The translations under genes were made by a program, and so were the position numbers. This document shows, one piece after another, positions 21,270 to 31,455 of a stretch of DNA of 64,000 bases. Below the pieces are notes generated by a model that was given only the letters and a program-made list of their open reading frames with translations, was not told where the DNA came from and did no database searches. This DNA comes from Macrothele yani (Eukaryota; Arthropoda; Arachnida; Araneae; Macrothelidae): NCBI GenBank assembly GCA_039090855.1, contig CM076997.1, positions 165,198,709-165,262,708 of the forward strand, read 5' to 3'. How positions within the stretch are numbered: the first letter of the stretch is position 1; each line of letters begins with the position of its first letter.

Positions 21270-22725
21270 TAATATAGTCAGTATCAATTTGGATTTTTAG
21301 CAGATAAATCAACAGAACTAGCATTGTTATACCTTCAAAATGCTATACAAAATAATTTTACTCAAAAATATACAACAATAGCTTTATTTTTGGATTTATA
21401 AAAGGCACTTGATACTTTAAATCATGATTTTCTTTTTTGTAAATTACAAAATATAGGAATCAGGGGTAATACTTATTCAATTTTCAAAAGTTACTTGACT
21501 AACAAAATGAGTATTATCACTCTCATTACACATTATGAGATCAGGAGTACCTAAGGGCTTGTCCTAGGCCCTTTATTGTTTAATATATACATTAATGATT
21601 TATTTTTGCTGTCAAATCATATGGATCTTTTTCTGTATGCTGATGATACAGCTGTTGTTATAAAAGGAAAAAAACTTAGGTGAAATACTAACGCAATGTA
21701 ATAAACAGCTGCAAACTATATCTGACTGGTTAAATTCTAATGAATTAATAATTAAAGTTAATAAAACTAAAGCAGTGATTTTTTCTAATACGTTACCTCT
21801 TTTAACACCAAATGCGCAAATATCCCTTAATAATAAAATAATTGATATAGTACCTTCATTCAACTACCTAGGAATTACAATCAATTTTGACCTCAAATGG
21901 AAAAACATATTGATTTTCTTTCAATTAAACTATCTAGAAATATTGGTATAGTGAGTAATATCCTGACTGATCTAACAACTAAAGCATTGATCTCATAGTA
22001 TTACACACTAGTTCAAACTCATATTATTTACTGCATACTATCATGGGGACAAACGACACAATACAATATTCATAAATTACAAATTCTACAAAATAAATTA
22101 TTAGACTAATTGATCTCAAATCACATCCTAATACTCGACCTTTAATAAATTTTAGAACAAAAGTATATCCTAATAAATATTATATACTTACTATTACTCA
22201 AATATACTACTTTAATCTTGGTAAAAATATGTTCAAACGAATTAAATATAATTTATATTCAGACCTCATATTTCTTAATACACTTGAACATTCGTATGAA
22301 ACAAGGAATAAACTACAATTACAACCTATGTTTCCAAAAACGTAATCAATTAAACTTACTCTGAATTAGAGAGGCCCTCAATACTGGAATTCTTTACGTA
22401 GCAACCTGACTAATTTAAACAATTTTTTGTTATTTAAAAAAATTCAATTCAAACTCTATCTTCTTCAATAATAAAAAAAACAGAAAAATAATGGTAAAAC
22501 GTCTTCTGATTGTTTGACGTGATGTGTCTATCTGTTGTTTCATTTGTTTCTTCTACGGGGAGTATAGGGCTATGTCAGGCCATTTTGTCATTTTCTCTTG
22601 TCTTCCCTGTTGTTACAGTCTATGTTCATCATTTATGAACTGTCAATTTTTTTCCCATTCTTTTTTTTCTTCTAAGATCATGTAACAACAAAAATAAATA
22701 AATAAATAAATAAAAAAATAAAAAA
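21270..22725 (+). pseudogene. Jockey/CR1-like LINE, reverse-transcriptase fragment
   Basis: Across frames the plus strand reads FGFLADKSTELALLYLQNAI, then a FLDL-KALDTLNHD segment with the first catalytic aspartate, a GVPKG...LGPLLFN segment and LYADDTAVV, the catalytic YADD box near 21640. Many stops and frameshifts break it. It ends in an (AAATA/AAT)n tail at about 22688-22722. The motif style (GVPxGxxLGPLLFxxYINDL, YADDT) fits the jockey/CR1/L2 group and not RTE. The N-terminus and endonuclease are missing. Confidence 0.8.
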
Positions 22726-22794
22726 TTAACGTGCAAACGTGGCGACGTAAATCAATTTAACAGCGGGCAGAGAGTTGGGACCCATATTTTGGAA

Positions 22795-23745
22795 ACAGCC
22801 GTACTACTGTTCGAGGGTGTACCAAAACTGATTTAACTATGCATAGACACCCAGCAGAAGAGCTCACATTGGTCAACCACGAGCGGTTGATCGTAGAGGT
22901 GAGCGTCGGGTGTCACGACTGGTATTTCAGCAAAGATGCACAACAGTCAGCCAGCTCAACCATTACTTCAACAGCGGTGCAGGGCGATCTACTTCCACAT
23001 GCGCCATGCGTCGTACGTTGCTTTGCCTGGGGTTTAACCGCCGGAGACTAAAGCGAGTGCCCGTGATGAAGCTCAGTTATCGCAAACAAAGCCTCGCATT
23101 GCCAACGAACGTCGCCAACGAACGCTCGACAAATGGAAGAAAGTCGTCTGAAGTGATGAGTCTCATTTCCTTTTGCACCATGCTAAGGGCCGGGTTTGCC
23201 TATGACGTAGACAGCAAGAAGCCGCTATCCTCTGGTAGCACTGTTGGGATTCAACATGACGAAGGATGTGATGTTCTGGTGTGGTGAGCATTTTGCTGGC
23301 AAGCCCTAGGTACGTCGGTTTTCATCCCACTAACACTGAATGGTGCACGCTACAGGGACCTGTTTGCCGACCATCTACATCCATATCTACAGGACGTTTA
23401 CCTCTACCACAGTGTTATGTTTCAGCAGGGAAACGCACAGTGTCATCGATCTCGTATATCTACTGAGCGGTTGGAGGAACGCGATAACGAATTCTCCACA
23501 TTTCTTTGGCACCGAAAATTCCCTGTCTGTAACCTAATTGAACATTTGTGACATATGCTAGAATGGGATGTGAGAACTGCTGATCTTCCTCCATGGAATG
23601 AGCGTGAACTGAAGGAGCTGCTGCAATAAACATGGGTCAAGTTGCGCAAGAAGGATGTTCGATACTTTGCAGAGTCTCTTCCTAAGATCCAGCAAGCCGT
23701 GATTACACAGAAGAATGCACCAATACGTTTTTGGTAAGTGTGCCT
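22795..23745 (+). pseudogene. Tc1-like transposase relic
   Basis: The N-terminal helix-turn-helix and linker region (SRLVFQQRCTTVSQLNHYF) lies at 22910-23040. The middle reads GARYRDLFADHLHPYLQDVY, then VMFQQGNAQCHRSR, where the second catalytic D of QQDNA has become G. CNLIEHLWHMLEWDVR keeps the glutamate of the NPIEHLW box. Several stops and frame changes interrupt it. Terminal inverted repeats were not found. Confidence 0.8.
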
Positions 23746-23759
23746 AATACAAAGCTAAC

Positions 23760-25055
23760 TCAGTGGATTTTCTGCGGACGTGCAGACAAACAAACCCATG
23801 TATGTATGTATGGAGGCAGCGATGTTTGAAATTGCTTGCACGTGTGTTCTTCTATATCACATAAAGAAATGATTTCAGCAAATCGACATTTTGAAACAGA
23901 CGTATCACTCTTGCAAAAGAGAGAGCCGGAAAAATATGCATAACCCAAATTATAGGCTTTCCTACATTCGATTTGTTTGTAAATAAATTTCAGAAGCTCC
24001 ATGAATTGGCGTTGGCAAAACATCGGTCCCATGAGCGTGGACGCTTGGAGAATTTGTCGGCGACGAGTTTACGTAGGCGACAAATTGACGTTATATTCGT
24101 GCGGACGCTTTCTCCGTTATTTCAGCGTCGAAGCTAAGCATGGTAGGCGTGGCTATCGTGGGGGAAGGTGGTAGAATTCGCGCTTAGATGGTCATAATGT
24201 TAGTGCCTCACGAGCGTGCGGTATATCATTTGAAAACCGCCAGTTCCTTACGAGTATGCAATACATACTGACGCAAATCAAAACAGGACGAAATCGGTTT
24301 TTCAACCGATACACTTTAAATGGATTACCAATACTTAAATTGCGTACTTCTGCTTTTGAAAGCCTTTAGAACTGTTCGGTACCAGAAGTGCTTTCGCAAA
24401 TCACTCATATATGCAAGTTCATACAAATTTATTGTACAAACTTGCATAAACTTGCATTCATGAATGATCTGCAAATGTTCAGCGTAAAAAAATATTTTGG
24501 TTAACAAGATGTGTCCTGCTACGAACTTATGCAAGTGCATTTCAGAAAAAACTCTTGGTTCATTTAGCCAATTGTAATCCTTTTGCTTCATGGTCCTTTT
24601 TTTATTATTTATCTACCAAGAAACATACCGTCGTGTAAACAATGATAAAGATATTTAAGGAAGTGGAAAAAATTTAATAAACCCGTTTTCTTATAAAGCT
24701 CATCAATTTTTAGATGCATTTCTGTGATATTAGGACTAGAAGACACGATAAGTCACTTTGCCAATATTATCCTGTACACAACGAAACACAAACTTTTGCG
24801 TACATTGTTTGCTGAAAAAGATCATGCTTGTAATACAATTTCTGTTTTTTAACACTTCGGTTAAAAAAATACATTCTGAACGCATCAATATATTATTTTT
24901 ATGTTTTGCACATTGCCTGAGAAAAAAATCGCCTGTATGTATACGATAGTTTCACCGGAAACATTCATTTTGAATCCAGTTTTTGCCCGGAATTCTAACC
25001 CCAGTGAGGCATGACTTACGAACTGGTTCTCTACTATCCGTGTAAGCTGTTGCCT
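23760..25055. other. No identifiable gene
   Basis: AT-rich spacer. A local GTAT repeat lies near 23800 and a GCATAAACTTGCATTCATG cluster near 24440. Frames up to 88 residues show no family motif. Confidence 0.4.
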
Positions 25056-25264
25056 GCCGCCCCCGTTGCGCAGTGGTCTAAGCGGTGGCTTCCGATCATT
25101 CGTGCGAAGGGGATCCGGGTTCGAATCCCGGTGAGGCGTTATGTTTTTCTTACAACACTGGCTTTCTCCCTTTCCTTGAACCAGTAGCCATAAATTAGGG
25201 ACGGGCGACCGCTTGCAGCCCATTGAGGTGCCCACGGTGGTCGTCAAACCTCCAAAAAAAAAAC
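25056..25264 (+). mobile_element. tRNA-derived SINE (family 1)
   Basis: The head has a pol III A box in TTGCGCAGTGGTCTAAGC and an exact B box GGTTCGAATCC (about 25119). The body contains CTAAATTAGGGACGGG-like sequence and CCCATTGAGGTGCCCACGG, and the end is CAAACCTCC plus an A-run. It is the same family as 45020-45240 and 56451-56670. It is not a tRNA gene because the 3' acceptor strand is replaced by SINE body. Confidence 0.9.
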
Positions 25265-25350
25265 ATAAATCAGGAAGGGCCGACATCTTTATAACCTATC
25301 AAGTTGCTCACGATGTTCGTTAAACCCTCCAAGAACAAAACAAAAACCAA
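25265..25350 (+). repeat. Partial SINE family 1 3' end
   Basis: AGTTGCTCACGATGTTCGTT followed by AAACCCTCCAAG repeats the 3' end of the adjacent SINE, without the tRNA head. It forms a tandem partial copy. Confidence 0.65.
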
Positions 25351-25674
25351 TTTTTCTCTCTACGTAAATGTATATTTTCAAGTTCATCAGTTTTTTTCAA
25401 ATTAGACTAGAAAAATCTTGTAACCTTTTAACTCACGGTGAACATTTTATATACGCCATGTGGCTGTTTAAATGTATTATTTTTTCTAGCAGGAAATGTA
25501 ATATTAATATTACACTGAAATTTGGCGTGACATCTGTGAAATTTAAAGTGCTTTTTGGAAATTCCATTTTTTGCATCTGATTGCTGAGTTTATGAAAAAG
25601 GGTCTACCTGTAGTTTCCCGTTAGGTTTAATGAAACATTTCCCTTCTTTTTTTTGCTTCTTAGAAATCTATTGA

Positions 25675-26657
25675 TTACACTTGGATAAATAAAAATAATA
25701 AAACTTAAATTACCTTCAGCGTTGAAAATTAAAAAAAACATAAGTATTTGTTGCACATGCTTTCCTATTTAAACTAAAGGTTTTACGATTATTGTTTTTT
25801 CGCTGAATGCGAAGTCCCTCGTACGTCAGACCACGTACAACATCCATTTACACATCTTGCTCTTCAGAGATTGTCTTTCTAAAATCCCCTACAGAAAAAA
25901 AAAACGAATGATCAGATATCTTAATTGCTTGAGTGCATTTGGGTCATAAACCTCAAAGAACTCAAATGAACTTAGGCTTTCATATCGGTGAAATATCTCG
26001 AAATTAGTTCTCTTTGAAATGCAACGCAAACGATTAATTTTCCAGATTACTCTTAAATGATGCTATGAAAAAGTGTCAAGAATGCACAAGGTGCCACGAA
26101 AACAACTTACTACAGAAACGGAAGGTCTTTCTGTGCTTTACTTTTAATGATGTTACTATATTTTTTTCCTCAATGTCTCGGTGTAATTAAACACGATAAT
26201 AATAGAGACGAATGAAATCAAAATAGAAATCGTGGTGTTGCAGAAATGTCTCGAGTGTAGAAATATAAATATTCACCAGAAAAATTCACCTGACTTCAAA
26301 ACGTTTGACCCATGAGAATGTACACGATAAAATCCTTAAGATTACCCGGACTTTTCTTTTGTAGTTTCTAAGAAATCCATTAGAGATAAACTTGTAAAGA
26401 GTTATCAAAGGAGAAAGAAAAATAATATGATGAAAAAGAATATAAAAGACAGGAGAAGAGAGGAAGAAACAAAAGTACTTAGATATGGTGATATAAGGAA
26501 AATGAGTGAAGCGGTAAGTAGAAAGATAGGTTAAGAATAAATGAAAAACCATAAAGAGAACATAAAAATTAGAAACGAAGAAAAATAAGAATAATACGCA
26601 AGGAAGTGTTCTCTTCCTATTACTCTCACACTTTAAAAAATCTAAAATGGGTGGATG
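25675..26657 (+). repeat. Left arm of giant inverted repeat
   Basis: The arm begins TTACACTTGG and ends at about AAAATGGGTGGATG. It is matched in inverted order by 29355-30336 along its full ~980 bp with only scattered differences. Landmarks are TCAGACCACGTACAACATCC, GTGTCAAGAATGCACAAGGT and CACCTGACTTCAAAACGTTT. No coding motif; the 88-residue frame here is mirrored by the 97-residue frame in the other arm. Confidence 0.9.
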
Positions 26658-26900
26658 TTAGAGAGGTTCAAGCAAAGAGACAAATATGAAAGAATAGGAG
26701 AGATAGAGATAGAGAGAGGGACGACAATAAATTTAAACAAAATTACCGAAACAAAAAAAGGGTAGAAAAATATGAGAAATAGAGCAGAAACAGAGAAAGA
26801 ATGTAAAAAAAAGGAAACAATAAAATTAAAAAAAGAGCAGACGGACAAGCCGATAGGAGAGAGAAAAAAACCCATAAATAAAAAGAGAGAATTAGCAAAA
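26393..26900 (+). repeat. Long purine-rich (A/G) tract
   Basis: Over about 500 bp the plus strand is overwhelmingly A and G (runs such as GGAGAGATAGAGATAGAGAG). The tract crosses the inner end of the left arm into the spacer. Hydrophobic minus-strand frames here arise from the pyrimidine-rich complement. Confidence 0.7.
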
Positions 26901-26951
26901 TAGCACTGTTAAAAATACTGAGAATTAGCAAAATAGCACTGTTAAAAAATC
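26887..26951 (+). repeat. 33-bp direct duplication
   Basis: GAATTAGCAAAATAGCACTG plus flanking A-rich bases occurs twice head to tail. Confidence 0.85.
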
Positions 26952-27451
26952 TCATTTTAAGTAAAATACTTAAAAATGAGAACCTGCGCCTACTAGTTTT
27001 TTTTAAGTACAATCGTATCATAAACGAGTACATGACATGCTCAAATATAAGTAACCATACGTACTTACAAATAACTGCGTCAATAAATATAAATATAATC
27101 TCGTATTACTTCATTTTGGATACTATAGATTTGAAGAGAAATTGTTTAATAAATGTGTAAAGTGACACACATAAATAATTAGTACCACAAAGCCACTAAT
27201 CACAATTAATTTAATTATGCATAAAGTATATTTGTGTACGTTGTTACATTAACTATATTTGTGTCAATCTCATAAATAATATATTGTCGCTTCATCGCTA
27301 TATTTGTCGTAAAATTGTGCGGTCAATTTGGCGAGCATGTGACAATGAGTATATTTATTATCCCAGATGTGCCATGGAATAATATACTTCCAGTTGATTC
27401 TACGAATAAATGAGTATGAATGGAGTACACGTATTCCAAATTTGAAAACGA

Positions 27452-27700
27452 GACGCGGATGGCTTAGTGGTTAGAGATTCAGACTAGGGATGGGTTGACC
27501 TCAGGTTCAAACCAAGCCTGGTAGTGTGAATCTGACAATCGCTGAATATCCGCCGTGCATCGGATGAGCACGTTAATTGACGGCCCCCGGGTAAGAATAC
27601 CCCGGTTACAGTTCCTAAGCCGCCCTCTAATTTCTTTCTTCCTTCTATACGCAAAATCGTACGCTTGTAGGGTGGCTCCATCCAGTGTCCTCACTTGCAA
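27452..27700 (+). mobile_element. tRNA-derived SINE (family 2)
   Basis: An exact pol III A box, TGGCTTAGTGG, lies in a GCGGATGGCTTAGTGGTTAG context, and a near-exact B box GGTTCAAACC follows about 45 bp later (27507). The body contains GCACGTTAATTGACGGCCCC. The right end is uncertain and no target duplication was found. Confidence 0.7.
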
Positions 27701-27738
27701 ACTGTCCCGTCAGAATCGCTAGACTCGATCTAATTTCC

Positions 27739-27779
27739 TTCAGTTTCTGTGCCCTGCCCGAAAGGGCACAGAAACTGAA
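27739..27779. other. Perfect 17-bp stem hairpin
   Basis: TTCAGTTTCTGTGCCCT and its exact inverse AGGGCACAGAAACTGAA flank a 7-base loop (GCCCGAA). It lies just after the family 2 SINE. It could form a stable RNA or DNA hairpin; the role is unknown. Confidence 0.85.
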
Positions 27780-27965
27780 TGAAGTTAGAGCATATATATT
27801 TGGAATTTTTGAATGAAGTTAGAAATAAGCAAAATGTACTCGTTTTATATATATTGATCTAAGTACCAATTTTTAACAGTGAGGAGAGGGTATGAAAAGG
27901 TACATATGAAAATGAGAAAAACTGAGAAAGACGCAAAGTGAAAAAAAGAAAGGAGGCGATGGATG

Positions 27966-28414
27966 ATGGTCGAAATATCTGTCCTGATGAATATCGTCGA
28001 AATCTCTGACATGCTGAATATCATCGAAATAGCTGTCATGCTGAATATCGTCAAAGTCGCTGTCATGCTGAATATCGTCGAAATCTCTGTAATGCTAAAT
28101 ATCGTCGAAATCTCTATCATGCTGAATATCGTCGAAGTCGCTGTCATGCTGAATATCGTCGAAGTCGCTGTAATTCTGAATATCGTCGAAGTCACTGTCA
28201 TGCTGAATATCGTCGAAGTCACTGTCATGATGAATATCGTCGAAGTCACTGTCATGCTGAATATCGTCGAAGTCGCTGTCATGCTGAATATCGTTGAAGT
28301 CGCTGTCATGCTGAATATCGTCGAAGTCGCTGTCATGCTGGATATCGTCGAAGTCACTGTCATGCTGAATATCATCGAAGTCACTGTCATGCTGAATATC
28401 GTCGAAATCACTGT
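27966..28414. repeat. 27-bp minisatellite, about 16 units
   Basis: The unit CTGAATATCGTCGAAGTCG plus CTGTCATG (27 bp) repeats about 16 times with point changes. As 27 is divisible by 3, frames stay open on both strands: plus reads a VEVAVMLNI-type 9-residue repeat, minus a DFDDIQHDS-type repeat in one frame and a TSTIFSMTV-type repeat in another. This explains three long overlapping open frames. Confidence 0.95.
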
Positions 28415-28690
28415 CGAGCATGTCACGGACTTTGCCAATCTTACCTGTCCACCACAATGCCCGAATCTGAATCCCATTGAGAATGTATGGGATATGTCAG
28501 AAAAACAGATCCTGGGGCAAAGTGCTCCTTCGCTATGTTTCAGGTAGTTAAAGCACTGTCTGTTGAACACCTGGTAGGCTGTAGACGTAGATGCACTGCA
28601 GCACCTAGAGAAACCTATGCCAAACCGCATACGTGTTGTAATTGGAACTCACGGATGTCCAACCTGGTGCTGAATAAGAGTTTCTAATTC
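28415..28690 (+). pseudogene. Tc1-like transposase, C-terminal fragment
   Basis: The frame after the minisatellite reads CPNLNPIENVWDMSEKQILG, the catalytic-glutamate box of Tc1 transposases (NPIENVW). A helix-rich C-terminal part continues in a shifted frame to LEKPMPNRIRVVIGTHGCPT. The N-terminal two thirds are missing; the fragment starts directly at the minisatellite edge. Confidence 0.82.
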
Positions 28691-29354
28691 ACTGGCGGGT
28701 ATGTACATATAAAGAGAGAGTGTAGAAATGGAGGAAGATTGGCAAAACATAAGCGAATCAAGCCACAGAAAGTAACACTTTATCCGTGCCTGAGAGAAGG
28801 AAGTATAAATTAGGAGTCACAGAGGGGTAGAGTTAAAAAGAAAAATTGAACTGAACTTCTATGACCAGTAAAACATCCACAATTAGAAACATCTGCTAAC
28901 GAACAATATCGGCAAATTATGATATACGAAAATAACAGATTACATACACAAAATGTTCTACGTAGCGGAAGATATCAGAGGCGAAAGGAATTTTTTTAAA
29001 TTGAAAAATTAAGAGACATGGGGCAAAATGTGATTTATTGTAACTTTAGTTTCCAGAGCAGAAAAGATGTGCTTTATTCGAAGAAGCAAAAGAGGCAAGG
29101 TATTCGTCATAGTGAATACTACCCTACAAAGGAAGAATTACTTAAGGTGGAGATCATTTCTAAAATTTATATAAGGATCGCCCAAATGAAAGTGAGACTC
29201 GTGTAATAGCATCGTTGTATAATTACACAGAGCCGTGCATTTGCGCAGGTAGATGGCGTGCCATGTCAGGAATCATGCTATTATCGGCGGCACGTGTGAG
29301 TGTGCTGTTTGAACGTGCGGAGGCAAGTTGACTACATAGGAAAAGTGACATGGA

Positions 29355-30336
29355 CATCCATCCATTTTAGATTTTTGAAAGTGTGAGAGTGATAGGACGA
29401 GAGCACTTCCTTGCGTATCATTCTTATTTTTCTTGGTTTCTAATTTTTATGTTCTCTTTATGGTTTTTCATTCATTCTTAACCTATCTTTTAACTTACCG
29501 CTTCACTCATTTTCCTTATATCACCATATCTAAATACTTTTGCCTCTTCCTCTCTTCTCCCGTCTTTTATAATCTTTTTCATCATATCATTTTTCTTTCT
29601 CCTTTAATAACCCTTTACAAGTTTATCTCTAATGGATTTCTCAGAAAATACAAAAGAAAAATCCGGGTAATGTTAGGGATTTTATCGTTTACATTCTCAT
29701 GGGTCAAACGTTTTGAAGTCAGGTGAATTTTTCTGGTGAATATTTATATTTTTACACTCGAGACATTTCTGCAACACCACGATTTCTATTTTGATTTCAT
29801 TCGTCTCTATGATTATCGTGTTTAATTACACCGAGACATTGAGGGAAAAAAATATAGTAACATCATTAAAAGTAAAGCACAGAAAGACCTTCCGTTTCTG
29901 TAGTAAGTTGTTTTCGTGGCACCTTGTGCATTCTTGACACTTTTTCATAGCATCATTTAAGAGTAATCTGGAAAATTAATCGTTTGCGTTGCATTTCAAA
30001 GAGAACTAATTTCGAGATATTTCACCGATATGAAAGCCTAAGTTCATTTGAGTTCTTTGAGGTTTATGACCCAAATGCACTCAAGCAATTAAGATATCTG
30101 ATCATTCGTTTTTTTTTCTGTAGGGGATTTTAGAAAGGCAATCTCTGAAGAGCAAGATGTGTAAATGGATGTTGTACGTGGTCTGACGTACGAGGGACTT
30201 CGCATTCAGCGAAGAAACAATAATCGTAAAACCTTTAGTTTAAATAAGAAAGCATGTGCAACAAATACTTATGTTTTTTAACTTTCTACTCTAAAGGTAA
30301 TTTAAGTGTTATAATTTTTATATTTTCCAAGTGTAA
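29355..30336 (-). repeat. Right arm of giant inverted repeat
   Basis: Inverse of 25675-26657, ending CCAAGTGTAA at 30336. The two arms differ by scattered substitutions and small indels. A Tc1/mariner-type TA duplication was not evident at the outer ends. Confidence 0.9.
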
Positions 30337-30337
30337 T

Positions 30338-31455
30338 TTTTGACGGCAGAAGGTGTTAGTGGCGCTGAAATTTATCGTCGTTAGAAGCAAGTGTATAGGA
30401 ATGAGTGTCAGTCACGGTGTACAGTGTTCCGATGGTGTAGTGAATTTCGTAAAGGGGATTTGAGCTGCGAGGACATGCCGAGACCTGTGCAAACACACAT
30501 AGCCATCACCATGGAATCGATTGCTACCGTGGACAACCCTGTGAAGGAGAATTTCCGAATCACCGCCCGTGAACTTACGGCAACATTGTCCGTGAGTAAA
30601 AGAACTGTTAACACCCTTCTCCATCGCCTATAGGCATACAGCAAGATTTACGCCCAATGGATCCACAAGCATCTCCAGTAGGACCAGAAGACTCGGAGAA
30701 TGGGTGCTTGCCTGGACCATCTGCGTCATTACCACGCATATGGGGGACAGTTTCTTTCCCAGATTGTGCCTGCAGATGAAACTTGATGCAACCATTTGGA
30801 TCCGGCCACAAAACGGATGAGAATGGAAAGATGGCATCGCAACTCTCCACACCCAAAACAAGCTCAGTCCTCCATAAGAGCTGGAAAAGTGATGCTCATG
30901 GTTTTCTTCGATGTTAAAGGCCCTTTGCTGTTGGATTGGTTCGACGCACGCAGCACGCTCAAGGCAACCACATACTGCAATACGTAACGCAACCTCAAAA
31001 CGGCCATCAAACGTAAGCGATCCCGTATGTTGTCAAATGGGGTTTTTCTGCTGCACGACAATGCACGCCCGCGTGTAGCGATAGTGCGCGAAGATCTGCT
31101 GCGGAGCTTCCGCTGGGAGGTCCTCGACCATTTCCATTGTAGCCCCGATCTGTCGCCATGGGACTACACATCTTTGAGCCACTGAAAAGGCCCTCAAAGG
31201 CCGCCGGTTCGCTAACGACGCTGAGGTCCGTGACGCCATTGAAGAATGTTTCTACAGCCAACCACGGACGCCCTTCGTTTACATATCCACAATCTCGTGC
31301 CGCGCTGGGGCACTTGCTTGAACCGACAAGACGATTATGTGTAGCGGGTATGTAGCCCATGTATCACTCTTACTTTCTGCATGTCCACATACTCCAACTT
31401 ATAAACCCTTACGATAAAAAACCGACAGTCTCAGTTTCATTTGGGAGACTCTTAT
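30338..31455 (+). pseudogene. Mariner-like transposase relic
   Basis: The plus strand reads a LTAEGVSGAEIYRR-type start, VFRWCSEFRKGDLSCEDMPR in the helix-turn-helix linker, ITARELTATLSVSKRTVNTL, then MLMVFFDVKGPLLLDWF, LLHDNARPRVAIV with the second catalytic D and a SPDLSPWDY segment with the third D. It closes in a LVPRWGTCL...QDDYV tail. D-D spacing and the PDLxPxDY box indicate the mariner (DD34D) family. The first catalytic D box is degraded (VPADET with a stop). At least four stops are present. The N-terminus is cut where the inverted repeat ends. Confidence 0.88.

Larger units (their letters stand above)
26658..29354. other. Spacer between inverted-repeat arms
   Basis: About 2.7 kb holding a 33-bp direct duplication (26887-26951), a SINE (27452), a perfect 17-bp hairpin (27739), a 27-bp minisatellite (27966) and a Tc1 C-terminal fragment (28420). 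No gene explains the whole. Confidence 0.6.

Noticed and set aside
25056..25264. tRNA gene
   Set aside because: A and B boxes are present but the 3' acceptor half is replaced by a SINE body and A-tail; three copies share it.
26286..27033. Hydrophobic minus-strand membrane-like proteins
   Set aside because: They read the pyrimidine-rich complement of a purine tract; the mirrored arm at 29.4 kb gives a matching frame.
27845..28630. 261-residue minus frame and 194-residue plus frame as genes
   Set aside because: Both are produced by the 27-bp minisatellite, whose period is a multiple of three.
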